A stretch of 64,000 bases of DNA from JAIBAJ01 sp965284645 (GTDB lineage: Bacteria; Bacteroidota; Bacteroidia; JAIBAJ01). Below the pieces are notes generated by a model, which worked only from the letters and a program-made list of their open reading frames with translations, was not told where the DNA came from and ran no database searches. Position 1 is the stretch's first letter. The number at the start of each line of letters is the position of its first letter. A program made the position numbers and the translations under genes. The DNA lies in contig OZ260106.1 of the NCBI GenBank assembly GCA_965284645.1, positions 1,178,001 to 1,242,000 of the forward strand. The letters are read 5' to 3'. This document shows, one piece after another, positions 54,672-63,704 of this stretch.

Positions 54672-57600
54672 TTGAAAAAAGCATTTACAATCCTGACCGC
54701 TCTAGTTATTTCGGGTCTTACAGCCACCGCCCAATTAATCGGTACCAAAACCATTGATAATACCGGGGCAGGAGATTATGCCACCTTTGCGGCAGCTATA
54801 ACCGATTTAAATGCAAATGGCGTAGGTAGTGGAGGCGTTACCTTTAATGTTGTGGATGGCCAGTCGTTTGCCGAATCGCCATTAATTATTACTGCCACGG
54901 GAACTGCGTCAAACCCCATCGTTTTTAAGAAAAGCGGTAGCGGAGCCAATCCTGTAATACTCGGTACGGGTGGTTCCCTTAACAATGCATCGAGCGGTGG
55001 ATTTTATTTTTACAATGCCCAAAACGATGCCGTGGTTAAAATTGTAGGTGGCGACTATATTACATTTGATGGTATAGATGTGGGCAACAACCCACTTAAT
55101 GCAACTGGGGCAGCAGAAATAGAATATGGTTTTTTTATTGTTAAAGCATCGGCCACAAACGGAGCAAAGAATATCCGTATTGCAAACAGTACCATTACCC
55201 TGCTACCTAATAGCAAAACAATAGGTGTAGTCACCCTCAACAATGCAGGGAGCGGCACTTCAGAACTTACTATTAACACCGATGCTGGCCGCACAGAAAA
55301 TATAGAATTATATGGTTTGAATATTACCTCCTATTGGGGAATTAAAGTTCGTGGATATGTCTCGTCTACCTTTTGCGACCGCAACATAAAAATTGGCACG
55401 GGCGGGGCAAACACCATTAACTTTGGAGCCATTAGCGGTACTAACAATGCAATGGGGATTGTAAGTATTGGAACAGGAGGAAATTTTTATTTAGAGAACA
55501 CTACTCTTGTAGGAATAGCTCCTTCGAGTAGAGGAATACACGGGGCATATATAGGAGATTCCTACGCTAAGGATGTGAAGATAAACAATAATGACATTAC
55601 AATATCAAACACTTCCACTGCCCAAACCCATGGTATTGCTCTTTGGACTCAAGGCACTGGCGATAGCATAGAAGCACATCATAACAAAATACATGATATT
55701 AATGTAGCCTATAATCCTGGCCATAGTTCATCGCTTTATGGTTTATTTCTTAGTTCTTCATTTGCTATCGCAAAAGTGCATAACAACAAAGTGTACAATT
55801 GTGTTTGCAATAACAACTTCGACCCTTTAAGTGGATTGGGTGGAAATAGCGGAGAGGTTTATAACAATGAGGTTTATAACAATAACATTTTGGGTAATAT
55901 TTATGGATTGGGGGTGTCGGGAAGCAATATTCACCATAATAAGGTTTACAACAATAAATGTACAGGCAGTTCAAATTTATTGGATATATCCATAAGAGCA
56001 CCCTTGGGTGGAGGCATAGCGGAGGTTTATAATAACGAGGTATATGGCGATACCCTTCGTTTTGGAACGGGAATTTTAGTTCAAAACAGTCAAAATGTGG
56101 AAGTTAATTTTCACCATAACCGCGTTTACAACCTTGTTAGTGTTTATGCCGACGGCAGCATAGAAGGCATCAGATTTCCTAGCGGGGCATCACATAATTA
56201 CAATAATTCCGTTTCTAATTTGTATGCCAATAATTCCAATAACTCCGAAGCGGTTAAGGGTGCAACGGTATATGTAGATAATGGATTACAAACCTTTTCA
56301 CACAATACAATTTACCTCGACGGAACTTCAACCCAAGCAAACCATGGAAGCCTTGCTCTTGGAGTTGGTGGATATAGTTATGGCGGAAATAATTCAATTG
56401 CATTAAACAATAACATTATTGTAAACAACTCTACCCATGGCAGCAACGGAATAAGCTATTGTTTGAGTATTGAGAATAATGTTTTAGCACCTGGCAAAGG
56501 CAACAACTGCTTTTATGCAGGAACACCCGGCCCGCAGAATTTAATGCTTCGCACCTCGGAATGGACTGCCCCTGTGTATTTTAATACCGATTATAAAACT
56601 ATTGATGATTTGTTGGAATATTTTGGAGAAGGAAAACAAACCGAGTCGTTCACCGAACTTCCCACGTTTACAAACTATACTACTTTGCCTTACGACCTTC
56701 ACCTTTCACCTAGTGTGGAAAGCCGACTGCACAATGGTGGCAAACCTGTTTCGGGTGTTATTACCGATTTTGATGGAAACAGCCGCAGCGTTTCTGCCCC
56801 TGATATTGGAGCTTATGAAGGCGAAGGAAATGCTTTGAGCGATGTAAGGACAGTGAAAATACTTTCGCCCCAAAGCGGTTGCGAATTGGGCAATACAACG
56901 GTTAGCGTAAGATTACACAATAATAGTTCGGTACCCGTTAGTAATGCCTATGTGACTTATGCTACAAATGGTGGTGCAATTATAACTGAATCAACATCTT
57001 TGGCAGCTTGGGAATATAAAGACTACACGTTTTCCAACCTTTCGCCAACCTTGCCTGGAGGAATTAACACAATTGATGCAAGCATAACGCCTGATTTTAC
57101 GGATGATGAACTTGCTAACAATGCCATCACCGCTTCATTTAACAATAGCCTGAATACTGCCCGTAAAATTGCCCAATTAGGAAGCGGCACCTCCACCACT
57201 TCAAGCGGCGAGATATCCCCAGTTACCAATGGTGCAGGCAGCGTGTTGTTGCAAACTATTTATACTAAAGAAGAATTGAATCTGGCAGGTGTTTGCGATG
57301 CCAAACGTTTAGTGAAATTTGGTTTTTATGTGGATGAAGCTCCACAAACAGCTTTACCTAATTTCTCTTTAAAAATGAGGCACACCTCTGCCGACAGTGC
57401 AAGAGGGTACAACAATTTGCCAAAAGATTTGGTTTATTTTGCCTCTGAATATGCTGCAACTGCTGGGCGGTTCGATACCTTGGAGCTCAATCAAGCCTTT
57501 GATTGGAACGGCACCGACAATATTTTGGTAGAGGTTTGTTGGGATGTGGTGGACGCAAGCAGTACAGGTCGTGTTCGCTTATTTGATAATCAACAATATT

Positions 57601-60600
57601 TTGGAACAAATTATAGCCAAAGTTCATATCAAGCTATGTGCAATTATGGTTACGCAAGTAGCTTTAGCCACTCTAAGCCACAAGCCATGATGGTTTTCGA
57701 TACCATTCCTCAAAATGACTTGGATGCCGTTAGCATTGATCACATAAATTCGGGCTGCGGCTTGGCAGATGCCACCATTACAACTACTATAGTAAACCGT
57801 GGAACAGATGATCAATCTAATTTCGATATTTCGTATTCGGTAAATGGCGGCGCAACAATAACCGAGAATTATGCAGGAACATTGGCATCAAACGATACCT
57901 TGGTGTTCACGTTCTCCCAACAAATAACGTTTGCTAATGGAACATCAAACCTAACAGCGTATACTACCTTGGCTACCGATGCCTATAAGGACAACGATAC
58001 CACGGTTACCTTAACGGTATCAAACTCAGAAGGTATTAACACCTTCCCTTACATCGAAAGCTTTGAAAGCGGCAGTGGTGGCTGGTACACCAATGGACTT
58101 GAAGGTTCGAGTACATCGTGGGAATTGGGCGAACCCCTTGGTACCGAGATAAGCAGTGCTGGCGACGGCAGTAGCGCTTGGAAAACGAATTTGGATGGTC
58201 CATATCTGGATAATGAAGTGTCGGCTGTTTATTCGCCATGCTTCAATCTGTCGCAGTTTGCAGGACAACCTTATCCCAAACTTTCCTTGAAAATCAACTA
58301 TCACCTTTTGGCCTATGTAACAAATAGATTGATGGTAGAGTATTCAGATGATGGCGGCGTAAACTGGAACTATGTTTATGATGGTAATTTGCCCACTTAT
58401 AACTATGGCCAAGGATGGTTCGATTCCTATTATGGCGGTTGGACTGGCAACACCGAAGGATGGGTGGACGTATCGTATTTCGTGCCAATGAGCGAAATAG
58501 ACAACTTGGCCAATGTGCGTTTCAGGGTTAAATTAAGATCCGAATCGCAGCCAAACGATATAAATGTTTATCCGGCAGAAGCATACCTGAACGAAGGTGC
58601 TGCTTTTGATGCCTTTTCTATAACGCCAAACGATTGTTCCGGGCTTGATGCTGTTGATATTTATACCTACGAATCAAGTTTCTGTCCGGGTAGCAATGCT
58701 GCTATTTATGTGGACAATTCAGATTATACCAAGGCTTACCTTTGGTCAGACGGCCTTAACAATGGCACCAATTTCTACGCTACCCAAACTGGCGACTACT
58801 GGGTAACCGTTACAGACCGTACAGGTTGCAGTATCAATTCAGATACAGTAACGGTTACTCAGTATGATGTAACCACACCTACCTTGTCAGCAGAGGGTGC
58901 TACCACCTTTTTGCAAGGCGGGAGCGTAAACCTTACGTTTACTAACTCCGAAGAGTATAGCAACTTTTATTGGTTACCTAATTACACTAGCGATACTACT
59001 ATTACTGTAACCACATCGGGCGAATATTACGTGTATGCCCAAGACAACCTTTACGGTTGCCTCATTTATTCCGATACCATTTTGGTTACCGTAAACGAAA
59101 ATCCATGTGCTCATTTCGAGAATGCACAAACCGATTACCAAATCTGCGCAGGGAATTCTGTAATTATTAATTCGCTAAATTATCTGGTGAACAATAATTC
59201 CTATTCTTATAGCATATCTTGGTCAGATGGGCACGAAGGACAAACAGAGGTTGCTTACACGGTTGAGGGCAATTATAGCTACTCTGTATACGATAGTGTA
59301 TGCGGGCTTTCCGATATCGTGAATTTCACCATTGTGGTTAACACTAACCCTTCGGCAGTTTTATTTCCAGGTTCATCGGTTGAAATATGCAATGGAGTTG
59401 CAGTAGAACTTTCCTCTACCCCTAGTGACGATGCCACCTATATTTATATCTATGATCCAAGTAATAATTATTATGGAGGCAATGTAATTAACGCTACCCA
59501 AGCCGGTGAATACCGTTTTATAATCGGCAACGATAATTGTGAGATTACAAAAACAATTACAGTGAGCAATGCTACTTTAAATACTTATTTTGCAGATGCG
59601 GATAACGATGGCTTTGGAAACAGTGCAGTTAGCTTGCAGGCTTGCTCGGCCCCATCGGGCTATGTAAGCAACAACAACGATTGCAACGACAATGAAGCTG
59701 CCATTAACCCCGGTGCAACCGAAGTGTGTGATGGTCTTGATAACGATTGCAATGGCATACCTGACGATGGATTAGCCACCCAAACCTATTACCAGGATGC
59801 CGATAATGACGGCTTTGGAAACCCAGCAGTGAGCCAAATCAATTGCAGGCAACCAGAAGGTTATGTAAGTGATAATACCGACTGCAACGATGCAAATGCA
59901 GCCATTAAGCCGGGTGCTACCGAAGTATGCGGAAATGGCGTGGATGATAATTGCAATGGCCAAGTAGATGAAAACTGCACTCCTACTCGCCTTAATAATG
60001 CTTCTTGCGGTGCCACAATCGATGTATTAAGTAGATATTTAGCCTGTGTGGCAGTGCCAAACGCTACAAATTACCGCTATTTGGTTGAGAATATTAGCTT
60101 GGGCTATAGTCAAACCTACGAATCCCCAACAAATTCGACTACTTTCCGAATGAGTTTTCTAACAGGTATCTTGCCTGGAACAACCTATACTATTAAAGTT
60201 GCCTCAAAAGTAAATGGTTCATATTCTGCTTATGGTGCAGCGTGTAGCGTCACAACTTCAAGTATAGGCACTACTCAATTCGCTTCTAGCAGTTGTGGCA
60301 TTACTGTAACCCTACCTACCCAAGCTTTGACCTTTGTGGCAGTGCCTGGAGCTACAAACTATCGCTTTGAGGTAAGCAATGCTAGTTTAGGCTTTAGCCA
60401 AGTGTTTGTAGCAAACACAGCATCCACTACTTTTCGCTTAAGCTCAATAACTGGCTTGCAAAACGGACAGACCTACCAAGTTCGAATAGCTGCCTTTTTG
60501 GCTAGCACCTGGGGCAGTTATGGTAACACTTGCAATTTAACGGTAGATTACAGTTCTAAGCTGAATGCGGCTTCTTGCGGTTTGGTTCTTGATGTGCGTA

Positions 60601-61109
60601 GCAGATTTATGGCTTGTAATGCCGTAGCAGGTGCTACCCGCTACCGTTATTTGATTACTAATTCATCGTTAGGCTACAGTCAAACATATACTTCGCCTAC
60701 ATCGGCAACCTTATTCCGCATGAGTTTCCTAACAGGTATAACCGCGGCCACTACATATCAAGTGGCAGTTGCTGCTGAAATAGGCGGAGCCTTTGGCTCA
60801 TTTGGTCCTACTTGCAGCGTAACCACACCGCCAGTGTTGCGTCTGGAAGATGAAACAATCAGTTCGGATACCATTACTTTTGAAGCCATTGCTTACCCCA
60901 ATCCATTTACAAACAACCTTACCTTAAGCCACAACGCCACAGGCAAAGAAGTGAATATCAGATTGCTGGATATGCTAGGCAAAGTAGTTTACGAAACCAA
61001 TACCACTGCAGCTGAGATCACGCTCGGGGATGGATTAGCCAAGGGGATGTACCATATCTCCATTGGAGTAGGAGAGGAACGGAAGAAATTGAAGGTATTG
61101 AAGGAATAA
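54672..61109 (+). CDS. giant T9SS-secreted surface protein
   Basis: 2145 residues from a TTG followed by AAA AAA, giving a signal peptide (MKKAFTILTALVISGLTATAQ). A right-handed beta-helix region (about 90-625, repeated HHNKVYNN and NNEVYNNN turns) is followed by CARDB-like domains (about 725-830, 1010-1110) and a jelly-roll-like segment (about 1120-1320). Two Asp-rich MopE-type metal-binding repeats (DADNDGFGN ... NDCND ... CDGLDNDCNG, about 1639-1773) come next. Three about 90-residue Fn3-like repeats (1773-2053, each starting NASCG or SSCG) and a C-terminal sorting domain (AYPNPFTNNLTLSHN ... GMYHISIG) end it. It should be an outer-surface adhesin-like protein. It stands alone after the IS relics. 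Confidence 0.85.
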   Translation: MKKAFTILTALVISGLTATAQLIGTKTIDNTGAGDYATFAAAITDLNANGVGSGGVTFNVVDGQSFAESPLIITATGTASNPIVFKKSGSGANPVILGTGGSLNNASSGGFYFYNAQNDAVVKIVGGDYITFDGIDVGNNPLNATGAAEIEYGFFIVKASATNGAKNIRIANSTITLLPNSKTIGVVTLNNAGSGTSELTINTDAGRTENIELYGLNITSYWGIKVRGYVSSTFCDRNIKIGTGGANTINFGAISGTNNAMGIVSIGTGGNFYLENTTLVGIAPSSRGIHGAYIGDSYAKDVKINNNDITISNTSTAQTHGIALWTQGTGDSIEAHHNKIHDINVAYNPGHSSSLYGLFLSSSFAIAKVHNNKVYNCVCNNNFDPLSGLGGNSGEVYNNEVYNNNILGNIYGLGVSGSNIHHNKVYNNKCTGSSNLLDISIRAPLGGGIAEVYNNEVYGDTLRFGTGILVQNSQNVEVNFHHNRVYNLVSVYADGSIEGIRFPSGASHNYNNSVSNLYANNSNNSEAVKGATVYVDNGLQTFSHNTIYLDGTSTQANHGSLALGVGGYSYGGNNSIALNNNIIVNNSTHGSNGISYCLSIENNVLAPGKGNNCFYAGTPGPQNLMLRTSEWTAPVYFNTDYKTIDDLLEYFGEGKQTESFTELPTFTNYTTLPYDLHLSPSVESRLHNGGKPVSGVITDFDGNSRSVSAPDIGAYEGEGNALSDVRTVKILSPQSGCELGNTTVSVRLHNNSSVPVSNAYVTYATNGGAIITESTSLAAWEYKDYTFSNLSPTLPGGINTIDASITPDFTDDELANNAITASFNNSLNTARKIAQLGSGTSTTSSGEISPVTNGAGSVLLQTIYTKEELNLAGVCDAKRLVKFGFYVDEAPQTALPNFSLKMRHTSADSARGYNNLPKDLVYFASEYAATAGRFDTLELNQAFDWNGTDNILVEVCWDVVDASSTGRVRLFDNQQYFGTNYSQSSYQAMCNYGYASSFSHSKPQAMMVFDTIPQNDLDAVSIDHINSGCGLADATITTTIVNRGTDDQSNFDISYSVNGGATITENYAGTLASNDTLVFTFSQQITFANGTSNLTAYTTLATDAYKDNDTTVTLTVSNSEGINTFPYIESFESGSGGWYTNGLEGSSTSWELGEPLGTEISSAGDGSSAWKTNLDGPYLDNEVSAVYSPCFNLSQFAGQPYPKLSLKINYHLLAYVTNRLMVEYSDDGGVNWNYVYDGNLPTYNYGQGWFDSYYGGWTGNTEGWVDVSYFVPMSEIDNLANVRFRVKLRSESQPNDINVYPAEAYLNEGAAFDAFSITPNDCSGLDAVDIYTYESSFCPGSNAAIYVDNSDYTKAYLWSDGLNNGTNFYATQTGDYWVTVTDRTGCSINSDTVTVTQYDVTTPTLSAEGATTFLQGGSVNLTFTNSEEYSNFYWLPNYTSDTTITVTTSGEYYVYAQDNLYGCLIYSDTILVTVNENPCAHFENAQTDYQICAGNSVIINSLNYLVNNNSYSYSISWSDGHEGQTEVAYTVEGNYSYSVYDSVCGLSDIVNFTIVVNTNPSAVLFPGSSVEICNGVAVELSSTPSDDATYIYIYDPSNNYYGGNVINATQAGEYRFIIGNDNCEITKTITVSNATLNTYFADADNDGFGNSAVSLQACSAPSGYVSNNNDCNDNEAAINPGATEVCDGLDNDCNGIPDDGLATQTYYQDADNDGFGNPAVSQINCRQPEGYVSDNTDCNDANAAIKPGATEVCGNGVDDNCNGQVDENCTPTRLNNASCGATIDVLSRYLACVAVPNATNYRYLVENISLGYSQTYESPTNSTTFRMSFLTGILPGTTYTIKVASKVNGSYSAYGAACSVTTSSIGTTQFASSSCGITVTLPTQALTFVAVPGATNYRFEVSNASLGFSQVFVANTASTTFRLSSITGLQNGQTYQVRIAAFLASTWGSYGNTCNLTVDYSSKLNAASCGLVLDVRSRFMACNAVAGATRYRYLITNSSLGYSQTYTSPTSATLFRMSFLTGITAATTYQVAVAAEIGGAFGSFGPTCSVTTPPVLRLEDETISSDTITFEAIAYPNPFTNNLTLSHNATGKEVNIRLLDMLGKVVYETNTTAAEITLGDGLAKGMYHISIGVGEERKKLKVLKE

Positions 61110-61179
61110 AAAGACGTATGAAAGGAGACATGACGAAATCAAAGCTTAGGCATTGGAAATACTAGAACTTGCTGAACTC

Positions 61180-61235
61180 AACTGAATCAAGTAGTTTGGA
61201 TAAAAAAGCTATTGATTTAGTTAGGTTTTAAAGAC
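61180..61235 (-). repeat. MITE-like element, partial decayed copy
   Basis: AACTGAATCAAGTAGTTTGG and CTATTGATTTAGTTAGGTTT TAAA correspond to the left part of the intact elements in reverse. The other half is missing. Confidence 0.5.
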
Positions 61236-61365
61236 GGTTGAAGAAAAAGACGGTTTAAATTAGCCTCAAAAAACCCATAGAAGGACAAGTGAAAAAGGTT
61301 TTTCCAACGCCAACAAACACAACTTTAATCAGTGTTTTAGTATTTGATGTAGCTTATTTTAAAAA

Positions 61366-61649
61366 ATGCTAAGTAATCGGGAGCAGATGTGAGAGATAAA
61401 CATCACAAAACCCCGGCATGAAATACACTGCCCCGTACTTCACCAAAAACCGGGCACGAAGAACCCCAGGCAACGATAGAGCGTGGTACCCCACAGGACT
61501 GCGGAGGCACGGAGCAGGCCGAGGAGTACTAGCGATAGCGTGGCCCGAACGCCCCGGGTAGTCACTTCATTTTTTGGCGAATGGGTTTGGGGCGGAGGGA
61601 GCCTGCCAAAAAAACATTCTACAATTATGCTTGCGTAAAGACTTTTATT
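61366..61649 (-). repeat. GC-rich dispersed repeat, copy 10
   Basis: About 284 bases, nearly identical and in the same direction as 52243-52528. Its end lies 15 bases upstream of the ychF -7 box. The rest of the 61110-61693 gap has only a MITE remnant and no coding signal. Confidence 0.85.
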
Positions 61650-61664
61650 CTTGCCTTGAAATAC

Positions 61665-61672
61665 TACCTTTG
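61665..61672 (+). promoter_or_regulatory. -7 promoter box TACCTTTG for ychF
   Basis: Exact TAnnTTTG match 21 bases before the ATG at 61694. Confidence 0.65.
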
Positions 61673-61693
61673 CGCCCCAAAAAATCTTAATCC

Positions 61694-62791
61694 ATGGCCT
61701 TGCAGTGCGGAATTGTTGGTTTGCCCAATGTTGGAAAATCGACCCTTTTTAATTGTTTATCGAATGCTAAAGCCCAAGCGGCCAACTTCCCTTTTTGTAC
61801 TATCGAGCCTAATGTGGGTGTGATTACGGTACCTGATGAGAGGTTGAATAAATTATCGGAACTGGTTAAGCCTGAACGCATTGTGCCAACTACCATCGAA
61901 ATTGTTGACATTGCCGGCTTGGTTAAAGGTGCATCGAAAGGGGAAGGGCTGGGCAATAAATTCCTAGCCAATATCCGTGAAACCGATGCCATTATCCATG
62001 TTTTGCGCTGTTTTGAAGATGGAAATATTATCCACGTAGACGGTTCTGTGAATCCCTTGCGCGACAAGGAAACCATCGACTTTGAGCTACAAATGAAAGA
62101 CCTGGAAAGTGTGGAAGCCAAATTGTCGAAAGTTACCCGTGCAGCCAACACCGGCGATAAGGAAGCAAAAAAGGCTTTTGAGGTGTTAAGCGTGTACAAA
62201 GCCCATTTAGAAAAGGGTTTGAATGCCCGCTCAGCCCCTGTGGAAGAGGAAGATAAAAAACATGTGGCGGATATTTTTCTGTTGACCGGAAAACCAGTTT
62301 TGTATGTGTGCAATGTTGACGAGGCCAGTGTAGTGACGGGGAATCAGTATTCGGAGGCAGTAAAGGCGGCAGTGAAAGACGAAAATGCGGAGGTTTTGTT
62401 GATTTCAGCAGCGATTGAAGCTGAAATTGCTCAATTGGAAAGTTACGATGACCGTGTGAGTTTTTTGAGCGATTTGGGTTTGCAGGAACCTGGGGTAAAC
62501 AAGCTGATTCAAGCGGCTTACAGGTTGTTGAGCCTACAAACTTATTTCACCGCCGGAGTGAAAGAAGTGCGTGCCTGGACTATACACCAGGGCGATACAG
62601 CACCACAAGCTGCAGGGGTAATCCACACCGATTTTGAAAAAGGATTTATCCGGGCAGAGGTGATCAATTATGCTGATTTCTTAAAATATGGTTCGGAAGT
62701 AGCTTGCAAGGAAGCCGGGAAAATGGCCGTAGAAGGAAAGGAATACATTGTGAAAGACGGCGATATCATGCATTTCAGGTTCAATGTATAA
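61694..62791 (+). CDS. ychF: redox-regulated ATPase YchF (Obg family)
   Basis: 365 residues, the family length. The P-loop is GLPNVGKST (9-17), the G2/G3 region has VDIAGLVKGASKGEGLGNKF, and the G4-like motif is CNVDE, the change that gives ATP rather than GTP preference. The C-terminal TGS-like domain begins YFTAGVKEVRAWTIHQGDT. YchF binds ribosomes and takes part in stress responses. The gene is complete, with a promoter box, and is preceded by a GC-rich repeat. Confidence 0.96.
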   Translation: MALQCGIVGLPNVGKSTLFNCLSNAKAQAANFPFCTIEPNVGVITVPDERLNKLSELVKPERIVPTTIEIVDIAGLVKGASKGEGLGNKFLANIRETDAIIHVLRCFEDGNIIHVDGSVNPLRDKETIDFELQMKDLESVEAKLSKVTRAANTGDKEAKKAFEVLSVYKAHLEKGLNARSAPVEEEDKKHVADIFLLTGKPVLYVCNVDEASVVTGNQYSEAVKAAVKDENAEVLLISAAIEAEIAQLESYDDRVSFLSDLGLQEPGVNKLIQAAYRLLSLQTYFTAGVKEVRAWTIHQGDTAPQAAGVIHTDFEKGFIRAEVINYADFLKYGSEVACKEAGKMAVEGKEYIVKDGDIMHFRFNV

Positions 62792-62939
62792 GCCAGTTTG
62801 CTGAAAATAAGTAAGCAATTGGTCCTTACCTAGCCATGGCATTGAAAGTTACCTGCCTGAATCCTAATGGTAAGGCAACGAAAATCGTATATTAATGTAG
62901 CTTATTCGGTATAATTGCAGCGTTAAAACCCTAAAAACG

Positions 62940-62947
62940 TATATTTG
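62940..62947 (+). promoter_or_regulatory. -7 promoter box TATATTTG for the GGGP-synthase-like gene
   Basis: Exact TAnnTTTG match 12 bases before the ATG at 62960. The alternative TTG start at 62945 is part of the box, so the ATG is preferred. Confidence 0.65.
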
Positions 62948-62959
62948 AGCCCTATTAAA

Positions 62960-63697
62960 ATGATTTACGCACAACTGGATCAATTAAAAAAGGAAAGGAA
63001 AAAATCCTTTGCCTTGCTTATTGACCCGGATAAGCCCCAAAAAGAGGAGTTGTTGAACCTGATACAATTGGCCAACAAAGAGGGTGTCGATTTCTTTTTT
63101 GTAGGCGGAAGTTTGTTAACCAATGGGAGTTTGGAGGAATGCATTTTAACAATTAAAGCCAATAGCTCTATTCCTGTGGTTTTGTTTCCGGGAAATGGTT
63201 TGATGGTGAATAAAAATGCGGATGCGATTCTTTTGTTGTCGGTTATTTCAGGCCGAAATCCGGAGATGTTGATTGGCAAACATGTGGAAGCCGCACCATC
63301 CTTGAAGCGCAGCAAATTGGAAGTGATTCCTACCGGTTATATGCTGATTGAAAGCGGAAAACCTACTTCGGTTTCTTACATGAGCAATACTACACCTATT
63401 CCAGCCGACAAAGCCGATATTGCCGCTTGTACCGCTATGGCAGGGGAGATGTTGGGTTTGAAACTAATATTTATGGATGGAGGAAGTGGAGCTCACAATT
63501 CCGTTCAGCCCGAAATGATCAAATTGGTATCTTCGAATATCGATGTACCTTTAATTATTGGCGGTGGTATCCGCTCGGCCGAAATGGCTTTAGAAAAATT
63601 ACAGGCTGGAGCTGATTTGATTGTTGTAGGAAATGCCGTTGAAAAGGATGCCAGCCTTATATCAAGTATTGCAAAAACAGTAAAATCTTATAGTTAA
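62960..63697 (+). CDS. geranylgeranylglyceryl-phosphate synthase-like prenyltransferase
   Basis: 245 residues forming a TIM barrel of the GGGPS/PcrB family. The motifs are ALLIDPDKP (about 18-26), FFFVGGSLLTNG, PVVLFPGNG, PTGYMLIESGK and the phosphate-binding LIIGGGIRSAEMA with ADLIVVGNAVEKD. The family joins sn-glycerol-1-phosphate to a polyprenyl diphosphate; Bacteroidota members can make GGGP, and the physiological product is poorly known. The next gene, 7 bases on, resembles thiamine-phosphate synthase, and the two probably form an operon. Confidence 0.9.
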   Translation: MIYAQLDQLKKERKKSFALLIDPDKPQKEELLNLIQLANKEGVDFFFVGGSLLTNGSLEECILTIKANSSIPVVLFPGNGLMVNKNADAILLLSVISGRNPEMLIGKHVEAAPSLKRSKLEVIPTGYMLIESGKPTSVSYMSNTTPIPADKADIAACTAMAGEMLGLKLIFMDGGSGAHNSVQPEMIKLVSSNIDVPLIIGGGIRSAEMALEKLQAGADLIVVGNAVEKDASLISSIAKTVKSYS

Positions 63698-63704
63698 AGC
63701 CCGC

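Noticed and set aside
62945..62959. TTG start at 62945 for the GGGP-synthase-like gene, and similar TTG starts at 35233 and 16967
   Set aside because: Each of these TTG codons is the end of, or lies within, a TAnnTTTG promoter box, with an ATG shortly downstream.
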